Part shown: positions 28,139 through 37,632 of the stretch, one piece after another
Numbering within the stretch: position 1 is the first letter of the stretch
How the letters are laid out: every line of letters begins with the position of its first letter
Assembly (NCBI RefSeq): GCF_003015185.1
Contig: NZ_CP027860.1
Span: 4,206,501 to 4,270,500 of the forward strand
Reading direction: 5' to 3'
Source: Ahniella affigens
GTDB taxonomy: Bacteria; Pseudomonadota; Gammaproteobacteria; Xanthomonadales; Ahniellaceae
DNA: 64,000 bases
Position numbers and translations under genes: made by a program
Notes under the pieces: generated by a model
Database searches by the model: none
What the model saw: only the letters and a program-made list of their open reading frames with translations
What the model was told of the DNA's origin: nothing

Positions 28139-28879
28139 ATGAGCCCATTGCTGAAAGCGCTGCGCCCGCTCGACCCGGACAACCAGCAACCGCTGTATCA
28201 GCAGTTGCAGCGCGCCCTGCGCGAAGCCATAGAACAGCGCGTACTCGGGGTCGACGACGCGCTGCCGGCCGAACGCCAGTTGGCCGAAGAACTGCAGGTG
28301 TCACGCATCACCGTTCGGAAGGCCATTGAAGGCCTGGTCGAAGAAGGGCTGTTGGTGCGAAAGCAAGGCGCCGGCAATTTCGTGGCCGCGCGCGTGGAGA
28401 AGAATTTCGCCAAGTTGACGTCGTTCTCGGAAGACATGCGCGCCCGCGGCCGGACGCCTCATAGCCAATGGCTGCGCCGCCTGGAAGGCACGGTCACGCC
28501 GGAAGAAGCGCTCACATTGAGGCTCAGCCCGGGCGCGCCGGTGTTTCGCTTCCACCGCATCCGGTTTGCCGATGACACGCCGATGTCGTTGGAGTACGCG
28601 ACCATCGTCGCCACGGCCCTGCCCGGACTTGCGGCAGTCGACGACTCGCTTTACGCCGCCTTGGAGCACGCTGGCAATCGGCCTGTGCGGGCCTTGCAAC
28701 GTCTACGCGCTCTGGTGCTGCGAGCCGAGCAAGCCAAGTTGCTGCAGGCGCGCGAAGGGGATGCCGGATTGCTGGTCGAGCGCGTCGGGTTTCTGCGCGA
28801 TGGCCGCGCGATCGAATTCTGCCAATCCTATTACCGCGGCGATACCTACGATTTCGTCGCTGAGCTGAGCGAACAATGA
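28139..28879 (+). CDS. nagR: GntR-family (HutC/NagR type) transcriptional regulator
   Basis: A 246-residue DNA-binding regulator. The N-terminal winged helix (residues 10-75) contains QQPLYQQLQRALREAI, LPAERQLAEELQVSRITVRKAI and LVRKQGAGNFV. The UTRA ligand-binding domain (about 95-240) includes PVFRFHRIRFADD and ends CQSYYRGDTYDFVAEL. Relatives bind GlcNAc-6-phosphate or glucosamine-6-phosphate. It heads nagR-nagB(II)-nagA, is divergent from the receptor, and overlaps nagB by four bases (ATGA). It probably represses both arms and itself. Confidence 0.92.
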   Translation: MSPLLKALRPLDPDNQQPLYQQLQRALREAIEQRVLGVDDALPAERQLAEELQVSRITVRKAIEGLVEEGLLVRKQGAGNFVAARVEKNFAKLTSFSEDMRARGRTPHSQWLRRLEGTVTPEEALTLRLSPGAPVFRFHRIRFADDTPMSLEYATIVATALPGLAAVDDSLYAALEHAGNRPVRALQRLRALVLRAEQAKLLQAREGDAGLLVERVGFLRDGRAIEFCQSYYRGDTYDFVAELSEQ

Positions 28880-29925
28880 TGCCGCAAGCATTGCATCCAA
28901 GAACCCCTACCTTGCTGTTTCGCGAAGCCGCCGAAGCCGCCCAGGCCGTGCGCGTGGCCACCATTCGCAATCGCGCGGCATTGGCGGAACTATCGGCCCG
29001 TTTGCGAGCACAGCCGCCGCGTGTGGTCGTGACGTGCGCGCGCGGCAGCAGCGACCATGCCGCGACCTATGCCAAGTATCTGATCGAAACCCGCACGGGT
29101 TGCATCGTGGCCTCGGCGGCGCCGTCGATCTGCTCGGTGTACAGCACACGGATGCAATGGCAGGGCGCCTTGTTCCTCGCCATCTCGCAATCGGGCAAGA
29201 GCCCCGATTTGTTGGCTGCGGCCAAGGCTGCCCGCGCTGGCGGCGCCTTGGTGGTATCGCTGGTCAATGTCGAGGATTCGCCGCTCGCCGGCGCATCAGA
29301 CTATGTGCTCGCGCTCTCTGCTGGGAGCGAGCAGAGCGTGGCCGCATCCAAGAGCTTCATTGCGGCATTGGCCGCCATCCTGCAATTGGTCGCCGCCTGG
29401 ACCCAGGACCCTGAGCTCAAGCAAGCCAGCAACGCGCTGCCTGACCTTCTCGAACAAGCCTGGGCGCTCGACTGGCAGTCTGCCGAGCAGGCGCTGCAGC
29501 AGGCATCGCACCTCTTTGTGCTGGGCCGCGGCCTCGGGCTGGCCATCGCCCAGGAAGCTGCCCTCAAGTGCAAGGAAACCTCGGGGCTGCATGCCGAGGC
29601 CTTTTCCGGCGCCGAGGTGCAGCATGGTCCACAGGCCTTGCTGAACGCGAACTTCCCGGCGCTGTTGCTGGTGCAGGAGGACGAGACGGAAGTGGGCATG
29701 CATGATTTGGCGCAGAGCCTCCTGAATCGTGGCGTTCGGGTGCTGATGGCAGCACGCCGCGTGCCCCCGGGTGCGATAGCGCTGCCGGCAATCAGCGCCG
29801 ACCCGGCAATCCAGCCAATCCTGCTTGCGCAGAGCTTTTATCGGATGATCAATGGGCTCTCGTTGAATCGCGGATTCAATCCCGATCAACCCCCGCACCT
29901 TCGCAAAGTGACCGAGACCCACTGA
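28876..29925 (+). CDS. nagB: SIS-domain glucosamine-6-phosphate deaminase (NagB-II type)
   Basis: A 349-residue protein with two SIS sugar-isomerase domains: CARGSSDHAATYAKYLIE and SQSGKSPDLLAA in the first, and LGRGLGLAIAQEAALKCKE with HAEAFSGAEVQHGP in the second. It lacks the glutaminase domain of GlmS. Such proteins replace classical NagB in many proteobacteria, converting GlcN-6-phosphate to fructose-6-phosphate and ammonia. The start overlaps nagR (ATGA) and the stop overlaps nagA (TGATG), so expression of the three is coupled. Confidence 0.9.
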   Translation: MMPQALHPRTPTLLFREAAEAAQAVRVATIRNRAALAELSARLRAQPPRVVVTCARGSSDHAATYAKYLIETRTGCIVASAAPSICSVYSTRMQWQGALFLAISQSGKSPDLLAAAKAARAGGALVVSLVNVEDSPLAGASDYVLALSAGSEQSVAASKSFIAALAAILQLVAAWTQDPELKQASNALPDLLEQAWALDWQSAEQALQQASHLFVLGRGLGLAIAQEAALKCKETSGLHAEAFSGAEVQHGPQALLNANFPALLLVQEDETEVGMHDLAQSLLNRGVRVLMAARRVPPGAIALPAISADPAIQPILLAQSFYRMINGLSLNRGFNPDQPPHLRKVTETH

Positions 29926-31079
29926 TGCGCCAAGCGCTTTACCATGCCCGCGTACTCACCCCGACTGGATTCGTCGACAATCGGGTCCTGTTATTGCACG
30001 GCCGGCATATTCTGGATCTGGTCACCCCCGATGATCGTCGCCTGCAAGGTGCGGAACGAATCGATTGCGGCGGCGATCTGTTGTTGCCCGGATTCATCGA
30101 CGTGCAAGTGAACGGCGGCGGCGGTGTGTTGTTCAATGATCAACCGAGCGCGGAAGGGATCCGGCAGATCGCGGCTGCCCACCGGCGCTTCGGCACGACC
30201 GGCCTGCTACCGACGCTGATCACCGATGACCGCATTCAGATTGAACGTGCCGTGTCGGCCGTGCGCGATGCGATTGATGCGAACGTACCGGGCGTACTCG
30301 GTGTCCATATCGAAGGTCCATGCCTCAATGAGGTCCGCGCCGGCGCGCATGACGCGAGCAAGTTTCGCGACCTGGACGAGGACGACATTCGCACGCTGTG
30401 CGCACTCCGCAATGGCCGAACGCTGGTCACGTTGGCGCCGGAAATGACCAAGCTCGCGACCATTTCGCGGCTTGCCGACGCCGGCGTCCGAATCTCAGCC
30501 GGCCACACTAACGCGCGCTACGACGACATCGCCGCCGCGCTCAAGTATGGCCTGACGGGCTTCACTCATTTGTTCAATGCCATGTCGGGCCTGACCAGCC
30601 GCGAACCAGGCGTGGTGGGTGCGGCATTGATTGACGCCGACAGCTGGTGCGGCATCATTGTCGATGGTCATCATGTCGATCCGGTCGTGTTGAAACTGGC
30701 GTTGTCGTGCAAGCCCAAGAAGCGGTTCATGCTGGTTACGGATGGCATGCCGTGCGTGGGCACAGAGGCCCAGGAGTTCATGCTGCAGGGTCGGCGCATT
30801 CACGTTGAAGGCGGGCGTTGCGTTGATGACGACGGCGTGATCAGCGGCTCCAGCCTGGATATGGCCAGTGCGCTCAGGAACGCAGTCCGTTGGCTTGGCC
30901 TCAGCATGGCAGAGGCCGCTTACATGGCGAGCACGGGACCAGCCGAGTTTCTTGGTATTGCACACGAGTATGGCAAGATCGCTGCGGGCTATCGGGCGAA
31001 CCTGGTCCGCTTGGGCGATTGCTTCAAGGTGCGTGGCACCTGGATCGACGGGCAGTGGCAGTCTGCTGAACCAGTCTGA
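29925..31079 (+). CDS. nagA: N-acetylglucosamine-6-phosphate deacetylase
   Basis: A 384-residue amidohydrolase making glucosamine-6-phosphate. The first strand motif is PGFIDVQVNGGGG, with Gln where other amidohydrolases have the first His, as normal for NagA. Metal and catalytic residues lie in HIEGPCLN, SAGHTNARY, GFTHLFNAMSG, DGHHVDP and VTDGMPCVG. The end GKIAAGYRANLV is also typical. It overlaps nagB by one base (TGATG) and is last in the operon. It is followed by the multi-hairpin element. Confidence 0.96.
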   Translation: MRQALYHARVLTPTGFVDNRVLLLHGRHILDLVTPDDRRLQGAERIDCGGDLLLPGFIDVQVNGGGGVLFNDQPSAEGIRQIAAAHRRFGTTGLLPTLITDDRIQIERAVSAVRDAIDANVPGVLGVHIEGPCLNEVRAGAHDASKFRDLDEDDIRTLCALRNGRTLVTLAPEMTKLATISRLADAGVRISAGHTNARYDDIAAALKYGLTGFTHLFNAMSGLTSREPGVVGAALIDADSWCGIIVDGHHVDPVVLKLALSCKPKKRFMLVTDGMPCVGTEAQEFMLQGRRIHVEGGRCVDDDGVISGSSLDMASALRNAVRWLGLSMAEAAYMASTGPAEFLGIAHEYGKIAAGYRANLVRLGDCFKVRGTWIDGQWQSAEPV

Positions 31080-31146
31080 ACTGCTGCGTTTCACGCCATT
31101 CGAGCGCCGCGGCAATCAGCATCGAATCGAATTCGGCCACCGAGGC

Positions 31147-31303
31147 GCTGCGTCCCGCGCCCGGCCGGACGCAGCACTTTAGGATCAAACAGCTACTTGT
31201 TGGATTCCAAACGGGCCATCCATGGCCCAGGGCGAACCGAAACCGATCCAGTCCGACTTTGGGAGGGTCTGAAAGTCCAGGATGGACTTGTTCAGACCCT
31301 CCC
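31147..31303. repeat. Composite multi-hairpin intergenic element (copy A)
   Basis: Three dyads lie in the 293-base gap after nagA. They are GCTGCGTCC/GGACGCAGC (31147-31175), GGGCCATCCATGGCCC (31213-31228), and a 43-base near-perfect hairpin at 31261-31303. The last has GGGAGGGTCTGAA/TTCAGACCCTCCC outer arms and AAGTCC/GGACTT inner arms around AGGAT. The last two motifs recur in opposite orientation at 43635-43783. There is no T-run, so a classical intrinsic terminator is not supported. Confidence 0.8.
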
Positions 31304-31372
31304 TCGGTAGACGCCTGCAAGCGCGTCACATGGATGGCAACCCGGATGTCCGATCGACTCCAGCGCACGACG

Positions 31373-32524
31373 CTAGCTGGCGACCAGTTGTCGCAGGAAT
31401 CGAATCAGCACGCGACCTGTGTTGGCCAGATTTTTGTGTGAGCGCGCGATCAATGTCACATCGTCGACATGATCTCGCGGCTGCTCCAATGCTGCACACA
31501 TCTGATGGCAAAGGTCCACGGGATCACCTGCTTTGAACCAGCGCACGCCCTCGCCTTTCACTTCCAAATTGACCGGAATATCAGACAGCAACGTCAGAAT
31601 GCCCAAACCGATTGCCTCATAGCTTGCGCCGCCACCAGGAGCGCCCTCGTACAAAGTCGGCTGGATCAGCATCCGGGCACCACGGAGCAAGGCCAATTGC
31701 GTGGACTTGGGCACAAAGCCGAGCCGATGGCAGCGCGCGGAAATGCCGAGCGCCTCGATATGCGCCTGTAGCTTGGGATAATGCGTCGGGTCACGAAAAT
31801 CATTGGTATCACCGGTCAGCACCAGTTCGAAGTCGCTGTACTCAGGACGCTGGACCAGCGCTGCAAACGCGTCGATCACCGTGCGGTGGTCTTTGTGAAT
31901 CCAAAAGTGATTGCAGACCATCAGGTAGTTCGACCCAATGCCGAACTGCGCGCGGGCCATGATGGGATCGTGCTGAAACCAATCTGGATCAACGTACGAG
32001 GTATAAGGCATCACCAGGATGCGCGATGCCTCAATGCCGTAATAGCGCATCAAGCCCTCTGCCACGACCTGCGATGTGCAGTACATCGCGTCGCTTCGGC
32101 GCACGAGCTCGCCGAACTCCTCATCACGCTCAGCGCGTTCCTCGGCACTGAACCAATCCGGCCGGTCGCGATGCTGAAAATCGTAAATGTAACCAACCCG
32201 GTGCACATGCTGGGTACGAATCGGCAAGCGATTGGGAAAGATCACGTCGGCACCGGACTCGACTGCTGCCAGATTCAATCCACGTGCATCGGTCTCGCAC
32301 GGCACGAACTGACCGTCCTGCATGAACGCGCGCACCCGTGCGCGCGCCGCCGCAGACTCGGCGCTGATGCCCTCATCGCTGTTCGGTACCGCGTACAGGA
32401 GCTGCACATTTTCGCTCGGTGCGGCGGCGCGCAGCGATTTCACGATCACGGCCAACAGATCAATGCCGCCACCCCAGACGACAAATCCGTGCATGGGAAT
32501 CAAGATCTTCAGCGGTCTGGTCAT
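31373..32524 (-). CDS. Glycosyltransferase family 1/4-like (GT-B fold)
   Basis: A 383-residue protein from ATG 32524; an in-frame TTG nine codons upstream is the alternative, and neither has a strong ribosome-binding site. The N-terminal domain starts KILIPMHGFVVWGGGIDLL. The C-terminal GT1-type domain has NHFWIHKDHRTVIDAFA, ELVLTGD, RLGFVPKSTQLALLRGARMLIQPTLYEGAPGGGASYEAIGLG and a loose EX7E-like region. It probably transfers a sugar from an activated donor in the cytoplasm. The acceptor is unknown, and no polysaccharide cluster surrounds it. Confidence 0.85.
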   Translation of the reverse strand: MTRPLKILIPMHGFVVWGGGIDLLAVIVKSLRAAAPSENVQLLYAVPNSDEGISAESAAARARVRAFMQDGQFVPCETDARGLNLAAVESGADVIFPNRLPIRTQHVHRVGYIYDFQHRDRPDWFSAEERAERDEEFGELVRRSDAMYCTSQVVAEGLMRYYGIEASRILVMPYTSYVDPDWFQHDPIMARAQFGIGSNYLMVCNHFWIHKDHRTVIDAFAALVQRPEYSDFELVLTGDTNDFRDPTHYPKLQAHIEALGISARCHRLGFVPKSTQLALLRGARMLIQPTLYEGAPGGGASYEAIGLGILTLLSDIPVNLEVKGEGVRWFKAGDPVDLCHQMCAALEQPRDHVDDVTLIARSHKNLANTGRVLIRFLRQLVAS

Positions 32525-32654
32525 GGTTGGTATAAATGAAGTCAGCTGCAAATGCTAGCAGCTTGGACGTCTGCGCCGGCACGGCAGCGGCGGCAAACCC
32601 CAGGCTCGGGCCGCTTGCGTTATTCTGAATTCGTGGCCTTTGGAACTACCGAAC

Positions 32655-33632
32655 ATGATCCGCGCCCTCCAAGATGACGACAATTCGGAGTACCGGCGCG
32701 CACTGATTGCTGTGCCCATCGCCATGATGATTGTCGGAACGGCGTTGTATGGGATGGCGCACAGCACCGGCGTACGCCGATTACCGAAGGCGATCCCGGC
32801 GCCGGCGCTGACACTATCGACGCGACAAGCTGGTCCGGAGGCCGTTGCGCATCCGCCGATTCCGCCTGACGCGCGCTATTTCGAGTCGGCCCACTATGGC
32901 CTGCACAGCACCGCGGATCCTGATATCTCGATGCTGATCCTAGGTCGTGCCGAACGCGCTCGTGACGAGTTAGCGCGCTTGTTGCCAATTCAGGAGGGTC
33001 CGCGCATGCAGATGCGCCTGGCCCGGGACCAGGTCGAGTTTCAGAAGTGGTTTCCACGTCGACGTTGGGCAGAGGGTCTGTATCTGAGACCCGTCTCCTA
33101 CGCTTACGCCGATGCGCAGGAACAACGTCCAGACCAATGGCTGATTCACGAGTCGGTGCACCAGGTGCTGCGTGAGCAAACACCGTTTCATCCCCCGCGC
33201 TGGATCGAGGAAGGATTCGCCAGCTATATCGCCTCGGCCACGGTGACCGAAGACCATTGGGCACTCGGCAACTTGGATCCCCACACTTATCCGACTTGGT
33301 GGTTCATTGGCACCGACCCCGAGTTCTGGACTCCACAGAGCGCCAACTACTGGCCGCGCAACGGCATGATTCCGATCAGCGTGTTGATTGGCCATGTTGA
33401 TGGCCCGCCGCACAACCAATCGTTCAACAGCTACTACGTCAGCAGCATGTTGCTGGTGCACTATTTGATGCATGGTGAGCAAGGCCGACATCGGGCGGCG
33501 TTTCTGCGCTACTTGCAGAGCCCCGGCACGCCAGCTGATTTCGAGCAACGGGTGGGACGTCTCGGCGTCATACAAGCGCAGTGGGAGCAGGCGCTACCGG
33601 CGCAACTGGCGATGGGCTACCGTGTTGAGTAA
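32655..33632 (+). CDS. Membrane-anchored HExxH metallopeptidase-like protein
   Basis: A 325-residue protein from ATG 32655. One N-terminal membrane segment (ALIAVPIAMMIVGTALYGMA) is followed by an extracytoplasmic domain. The zinc-peptidase signature is H165-E166-SV-H169 in LIHESVHQVL. E185/E186 in WIEEGFASYI supply the gluzincin-type third ligand, a 'peptidase MA'-like layout. The rest shows FNSYYVSSMLLVHYLMHGE, typical of the helical back half of such enzymes. The substrate is unknown. It is divergent from the glycosyltransferase gene. Confidence 0.75.
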   Translation: MIRALQDDDNSEYRRALIAVPIAMMIVGTALYGMAHSTGVRRLPKAIPAPALTLSTRQAGPEAVAHPPIPPDARYFESAHYGLHSTADPDISMLILGRAERARDELARLLPIQEGPRMQMRLARDQVEFQKWFPRRRWAEGLYLRPVSYAYADAQEQRPDQWLIHESVHQVLREQTPFHPPRWIEEGFASYIASATVTEDHWALGNLDPHTYPTWWFIGTDPEFWTPQSANYWPRNGMIPISVLIGHVDGPPHNQSFNSYYVSSMLLVHYLMHGEQGRHRAAFLRYLQSPGTPADFEQRVGRLGVIQAQWEQALPAQLAMGYRVE

Positions 33633-33689
33633 ACCGCTGGCGCGACGGATCGAGCGATGCCCTTTGCGTCGCAATTTGCAGCGTTGCCA

Positions 33690-34961
33690 TCACGTCGCTG
33701 CGCCATCTTCCCGCTGCAACCACCTAGTAGCACCCTGTGCCGCGACCACGCCGCTGGCCATGCTCGCGGTCAGCAAGTACCCGCCAGTGGGTGCTTCCCA
33801 GTCGAGCATTTCGCCAGCGCAGAAGACGCCTGGCGCCTGACGCAACATCAGCGTTTCGTCGAGACTGGACTGCACGACGCCACCGGCGGTACTTATTGCT
33901 TCGGCGATGGGCCGCGGTCGGTCGAAGGGCAACGGCAGCGCTTTCAAAGCATGCGGAAACGCCGTCGCAGGGAGTTTGAACTGCTTGTGCGCTTCAAGGC
34001 ACAGATCCACCTTCAATGCATCCAGGCCGGGCATTCGGCGCAGACGTTCAGACAGGCTGCGCTTAGCCGGTTGCTGGCTCCATTCACGCAGCACGCGATC
34101 CGTCGCCAAATCCGGCAGCAGGTCGAGTTCGATCGCAGCAGGGCCAGACTCAAGCCGATCCCGAATCCAGCGCGCGTGGGCGTAAATGAGACTACCTTCC
34201 AGCCCATATTCGCTGATCACGCATTCACCCTTAGCACTGGGCTGAGCTTCCACCAGATGATCGGCTCCCACAGGCGGGATCAACGCAATCGACTTTAGCG
34301 GCGCACCAGCCTTTCTGCGTCGGAAGCCTTCAGACCATGCTAACTCGAAACCACAGTTTGCAGGCTTGAAGTCTGCGACCGTGGCATATGGCGACAACCA
34401 ACTTGCGAAGCTGCCATCCGATCCGAGTTGTGGCCATGATGCCCCTCCGAGCGCCAGAACCACCGCCCGAGTGGCTACTTGAACGGATTCGCTGTCATGC
34501 TGAAAACGAAGCGACCATCCGCCCTGACCATCAGACTCCAGCGCGCTCAACCGATGCCGCATGTGCATCAGCACACCCCGCGAACGCAGCCGCTGCACCC
34601 AGGCACGCAGCATCGGTGCCGCCTTCATGTCATCGGGGAATACCCGGCCGGAAGTGCCTACGAACGTCGCGATACCGAGTTCAGCAGCGAATGCGCGCGC
34701 ATGGTCAGCGCTGAACTGCGACAGCCACGGACTGACCCAAGCCTGCTGCAGCCCAAAGCGCTGCGCGAAGCGATCTGCCGCTTCGTTGTGGGTCAGATTC
34801 AAACCACCCCGCCCAGCGATCAGAAACTTCCGACCCACCGACGGTTTGCCCTCATAAAGTGCGACCGCAACGCCTTGCTCGGCTGCGGTCAGCGCTGCCA
34901 TGAGCCCAGCTGGGCCACCACCGATGACGGCGAGCGTCGTCGATTGTGTTGACGTGCTCAT
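33690..34961 (-). CDS. HI0933/YhiN-family flavoprotein oxidoreductase
   Basis: A 423-residue FAD-binding protein. The Rossmann motif is at the N-terminus (AVIGGGPAGLMAALTAAEQG), followed by the family signature GRKFLIAGRGGLNLTHNE and the C-terminal FAD motif FCAGEMLDWEAPTGGYLL. The physiological reaction of this family is not established. ATG 34961 overlaps the stop of the upstream S9 peptidase gene by four bases (ATGA), so the two genes are translationally coupled. Confidence 0.9.
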   Translation of the reverse strand: MSTSTQSTTLAVIGGGPAGLMAALTAAEQGVAVALYEGKPSVGRKFLIAGRGGLNLTHNEAADRFAQRFGLQQAWVSPWLSQFSADHARAFAAELGIATFVGTSGRVFPDDMKAAPMLRAWVQRLRSRGVLMHMRHRLSALESDGQGGWSLRFQHDSESVQVATRAVVLALGGASWPQLGSDGSFASWLSPYATVADFKPANCGFELAWSEGFRRRKAGAPLKSIALIPPVGADHLVEAQPSAKGECVISEYGLEGSLIYAHARWIRDRLESGPAAIELDLLPDLATDRVLREWSQQPAKRSLSERLRRMPGLDALKVDLCLEAHKQFKLPATAFPHALKALPLPFDRPRPIAEAISTAGGVVQSSLDETLMLRQAPGVFCAGEMLDWEAPTGGYLLTASMASGVVAAQGATRWLQREDGAAT

Positions 34962-37417
34962 CGCTTCAGAGCGACAGGAGCCGATGAGACACGTTCCTTG
35001 TCGGCCAGAACCTGATTCAGGAAGGTCACGATCTTCGGCCAGACCTGGACTTGATCGTCATATTTCACCACACCGTGCTCGTTCGATTTCAGTGTCAACA
35101 CCGGCACCGGTCGGCCAATCATCTTAGTCATTCGGATCATCCGTTGAACGTGCTGATAGGTCACCCGCTCGTCACCGTAGTCATGCACGACTAACATGGG
35201 GTTCTTCAGCTCACGATACCGGTAGACTGGCGAAATGTCTCGACAGTTCGCCGCGTCGCCACGATCTCCGCCAATCCAATGCCGCAAGACTTCGATGGTC
35301 GCCTGCGAACCCACGAAGTCGGCGTCGCTCATCATCAGACACAGATCGAACGGCGCCGCAATGGCGACACTGGCAAGGTACCGCTCCGGCCAACGAAGTG
35401 TCAGCATCACCGCGGAATAGCCACCATAGCTGGTACCGAGCGCCACAACTCGACGTGCGTCCACGCCGCCCAGAGTCAGTGCGTAATCAACAGCGTCGTT
35501 GATGTCGTCTTCAATACCCGTGCCGAACTGTCCCACGCCCTCTGCGAGCGCCTGCTCGGTCGCATTGCCAGAGCCACGATAGTTCACGCGCAGTACCGCG
35601 AACCCCATCCGCGCCAGATACTGAACTTCCTGATCGAAGGTGTCAGCGTCGTAGGCGCCGATTGGGCCGCCGTGCGGCATAACGACCAAAGGCGATGGGA
35701 GCCTGCTGCTGGAACGGGTCAGAAAGCCTTCGATGGATTGCCCATTGGATCGCTTGAGAACGAATCGCTCGGTGCCACTCAGCGCACCATAGTCCGGCGT
35801 TTTCAGCTCGTACTGTGGCGCCACGAGCTTCTGTTTTGCGGCGTCATACACCATCATGGTGGGTGGCGAATCGCCCGCCTCAACATACACGAGTCGATTG
35901 GCATTGCCAGTGGCGGGCCCGACCAAAACTGACTTGTTCCTTTGCTCTGCCTGAATACGCTGCAAAGCGCCCGCGTCGGTCGCGTTGAGGTAGTGCTGGC
36001 GCAAATGCCCACCCTGACGGTAGACGGCAAAGTCAACCAGAGTCGAGTCCACACTTCCTGCTTGCAACACGTCCTGGCCCGGTTTGGCAAAAACGGTTCG
36101 GCCCAATGTCAAGGTCCGCTGATCGAACTCCACCAGCTCCTGCTGCGGCCGATCGATATTGGTTATCGCAAGCAGACGCCCATCACGTGTGAAACCAACG
36201 AACGTAATGCTCTCGTTCGTGCGGGTCTTGACCGAGAATGCCCGGCCTTTTCCGTCTTCGTCAACGAGCTGATACGAGCTACCCTCGTCGTCGATCTGCC
36301 AAGCGAGTCTTGGGCGGCCATGTTCATCTGCCCACCAGTACACCTCATCGCGAATCTGCTTTAAGACTTCGGCTTTCGCTTTCTTCACCCAGGATTCGGG
36401 TGGCAAGCGGGTGTCGACCCGATAGACCTTTAATTCCTTACGCTTAAGTGCTGCAAAGTAGCCCAGCCCCGATCCATCTGGATCGACCGAAATGAGCATG
36501 GCGGTAGTCGGCATGATCAGTTGCAGCGAGTACGGTGGTGGCCCACCGATATCGACTGTGTAGGCCCGAATTCCACCCCTTTCCGGCGAGAGGTGAGCGA
36601 CAAAGCGACGGTTTGCGATCCAGACGAGATTGAGCAGTTTGCCCGGCGGCAGTTCGATCCGATCCACATGGTCGCCAGACAGCCAATAGACCCGCAGCCG
36701 CGGCTCTATTTCGTTGTCGACGCGCTCGACTAGCGCCAAACCATCGGGCGACAAGTAGCCCATGCGGTCCGGGTAGTATCGGAACATCTGCTTCGCAAAC
36801 GCCACGCTGTCCGACCTTGGCGTCAGGGCAGGCAGGGCGGATACGGGTTGGCTTGGCTCCTTTTGAGCCGCCTGCTCGGTCTGCCAGAAGTCAAAGTACG
36901 GATCCGGCTCAGCCATGGCATGACGCCACGGAAACCGCTCAATCAGACCAGGGTACTCTTGCTGGACCGTAACGTAGGCGGACAGGTTGCGATTGGCCAT
37001 TCGAAAACTGCGCATCGAGATCCCGCGCGAGACCAAATCACCGGCATAGTTGATTTTGCCAGCCTCCACTTTGAAGCGCGCACTTGGGATGTCACCGATC
37101 TCGTAAATGATGCTTGAGCGACCAAAGTTCATCGCGACCAGTTCGTTGACCCGGTACTCGGCCGCATCTAACTTCAAGAGGCGAAGGTAGCGGCCCTGAC
37201 TGAGCTGCTCCAACTTGGGCGAGGCGATCAAGTTGCCGATCTTGTCGAGCCGCACTGAGCTGACTACGGCATCTGAATCGATGACCAATGCGAGCAAACC
37301 TTCGTTGTCTTTCAGACTGACCGGCTCGCCGGGTTGAACCCAGTGCGCGCCAACCGGGAGGCCAGTCAGCAACAAACCAAAGACGAGGACAAGGCGGACC
37401 ATGAAAGGATCTAGCAT
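34958..37417 (-). CDS. Prolyl-oligopeptidase-family (S9) serine peptidase
   Basis: A protein of about 819 residues. Start choice is ATG 37417 or ATG 37402; both lead into the same signal peptide (MVRLVLVFGLLLTGLPVGA). AGGA upstream slightly favours 37417. The N-terminal two thirds form a beta-propeller-like region. The C-terminal alpha/beta hydrolase has the nucleophile in ALGTSYGGYSAVM, the acid in VVHDYGDERV and the His in SNEHGV. It is expected to be periplasmic and to cleave peptides. Its 3' end overlaps the flavoprotein gene. Confidence 0.9.
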   Translation of the reverse strand: MLDPFMVRLVLVFGLLLTGLPVGAHWVQPGEPVSLKDNEGLLALVIDSDAVVSSVRLDKIGNLIASPKLEQLSQGRYLRLLKLDAAEYRVNELVAMNFGRSSIIYEIGDIPSARFKVEAGKINYAGDLVSRGISMRSFRMANRNLSAYVTVQQEYPGLIERFPWRHAMAEPDPYFDFWQTEQAAQKEPSQPVSALPALTPRSDSVAFAKQMFRYYPDRMGYLSPDGLALVERVDNEIEPRLRVYWLSGDHVDRIELPPGKLLNLVWIANRRFVAHLSPERGGIRAYTVDIGGPPPYSLQLIMPTTAMLISVDPDGSGLGYFAALKRKELKVYRVDTRLPPESWVKKAKAEVLKQIRDEVYWWADEHGRPRLAWQIDDEGSSYQLVDEDGKGRAFSVKTRTNESITFVGFTRDGRLLAITNIDRPQQELVEFDQRTLTLGRTVFAKPGQDVLQAGSVDSTLVDFAVYRQGGHLRQHYLNATDAGALQRIQAEQRNKSVLVGPATGNANRLVYVEAGDSPPTMMVYDAAKQKLVAPQYELKTPDYGALSGTERFVLKRSNGQSIEGFLTRSSSRLPSPLVVMPHGGPIGAYDADTFDQEVQYLARMGFAVLRVNYRGSGNATEQALAEGVGQFGTGIEDDINDAVDYALTLGGVDARRVVALGTSYGGYSAVMLTLRWPERYLASVAIAAPFDLCLMMSDADFVGSQATIEVLRHWIGGDRGDAANCRDISPVYRYRELKNPMLVVHDYGDERVTYQHVQRMIRMTKMIGRPVPVLTLKSNEHGVVKYDDQVQVWPKIVTFLNQVLADKERVSSAPVALKR

Positions 37418-37632
37418 GGGAGTCATTCCTGGCGACGGACTGAACACCTTGCCCGACTGCAGGCGAGGCTTCCAGGATCATGCCAGACTCACGGGTGATC
37501 GTGCGGCCCGCTCCCACTCGCAACGATCATCGGCGCGAAACGACACCCATGTTTCGCCCCGACTGAATCAAGACAGGGTCACCGCTTTCTGCCACTTGCC
37601 CGGGCTCTCGCGACGCCAAGTACGATGCCGGC

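Noticed and set aside
31147-31303. Rho-independent terminator of nagA
   Set aside because: The strong hairpin has no following T-run in either orientation, and the same unit lies between co-directional genes elsewhere.
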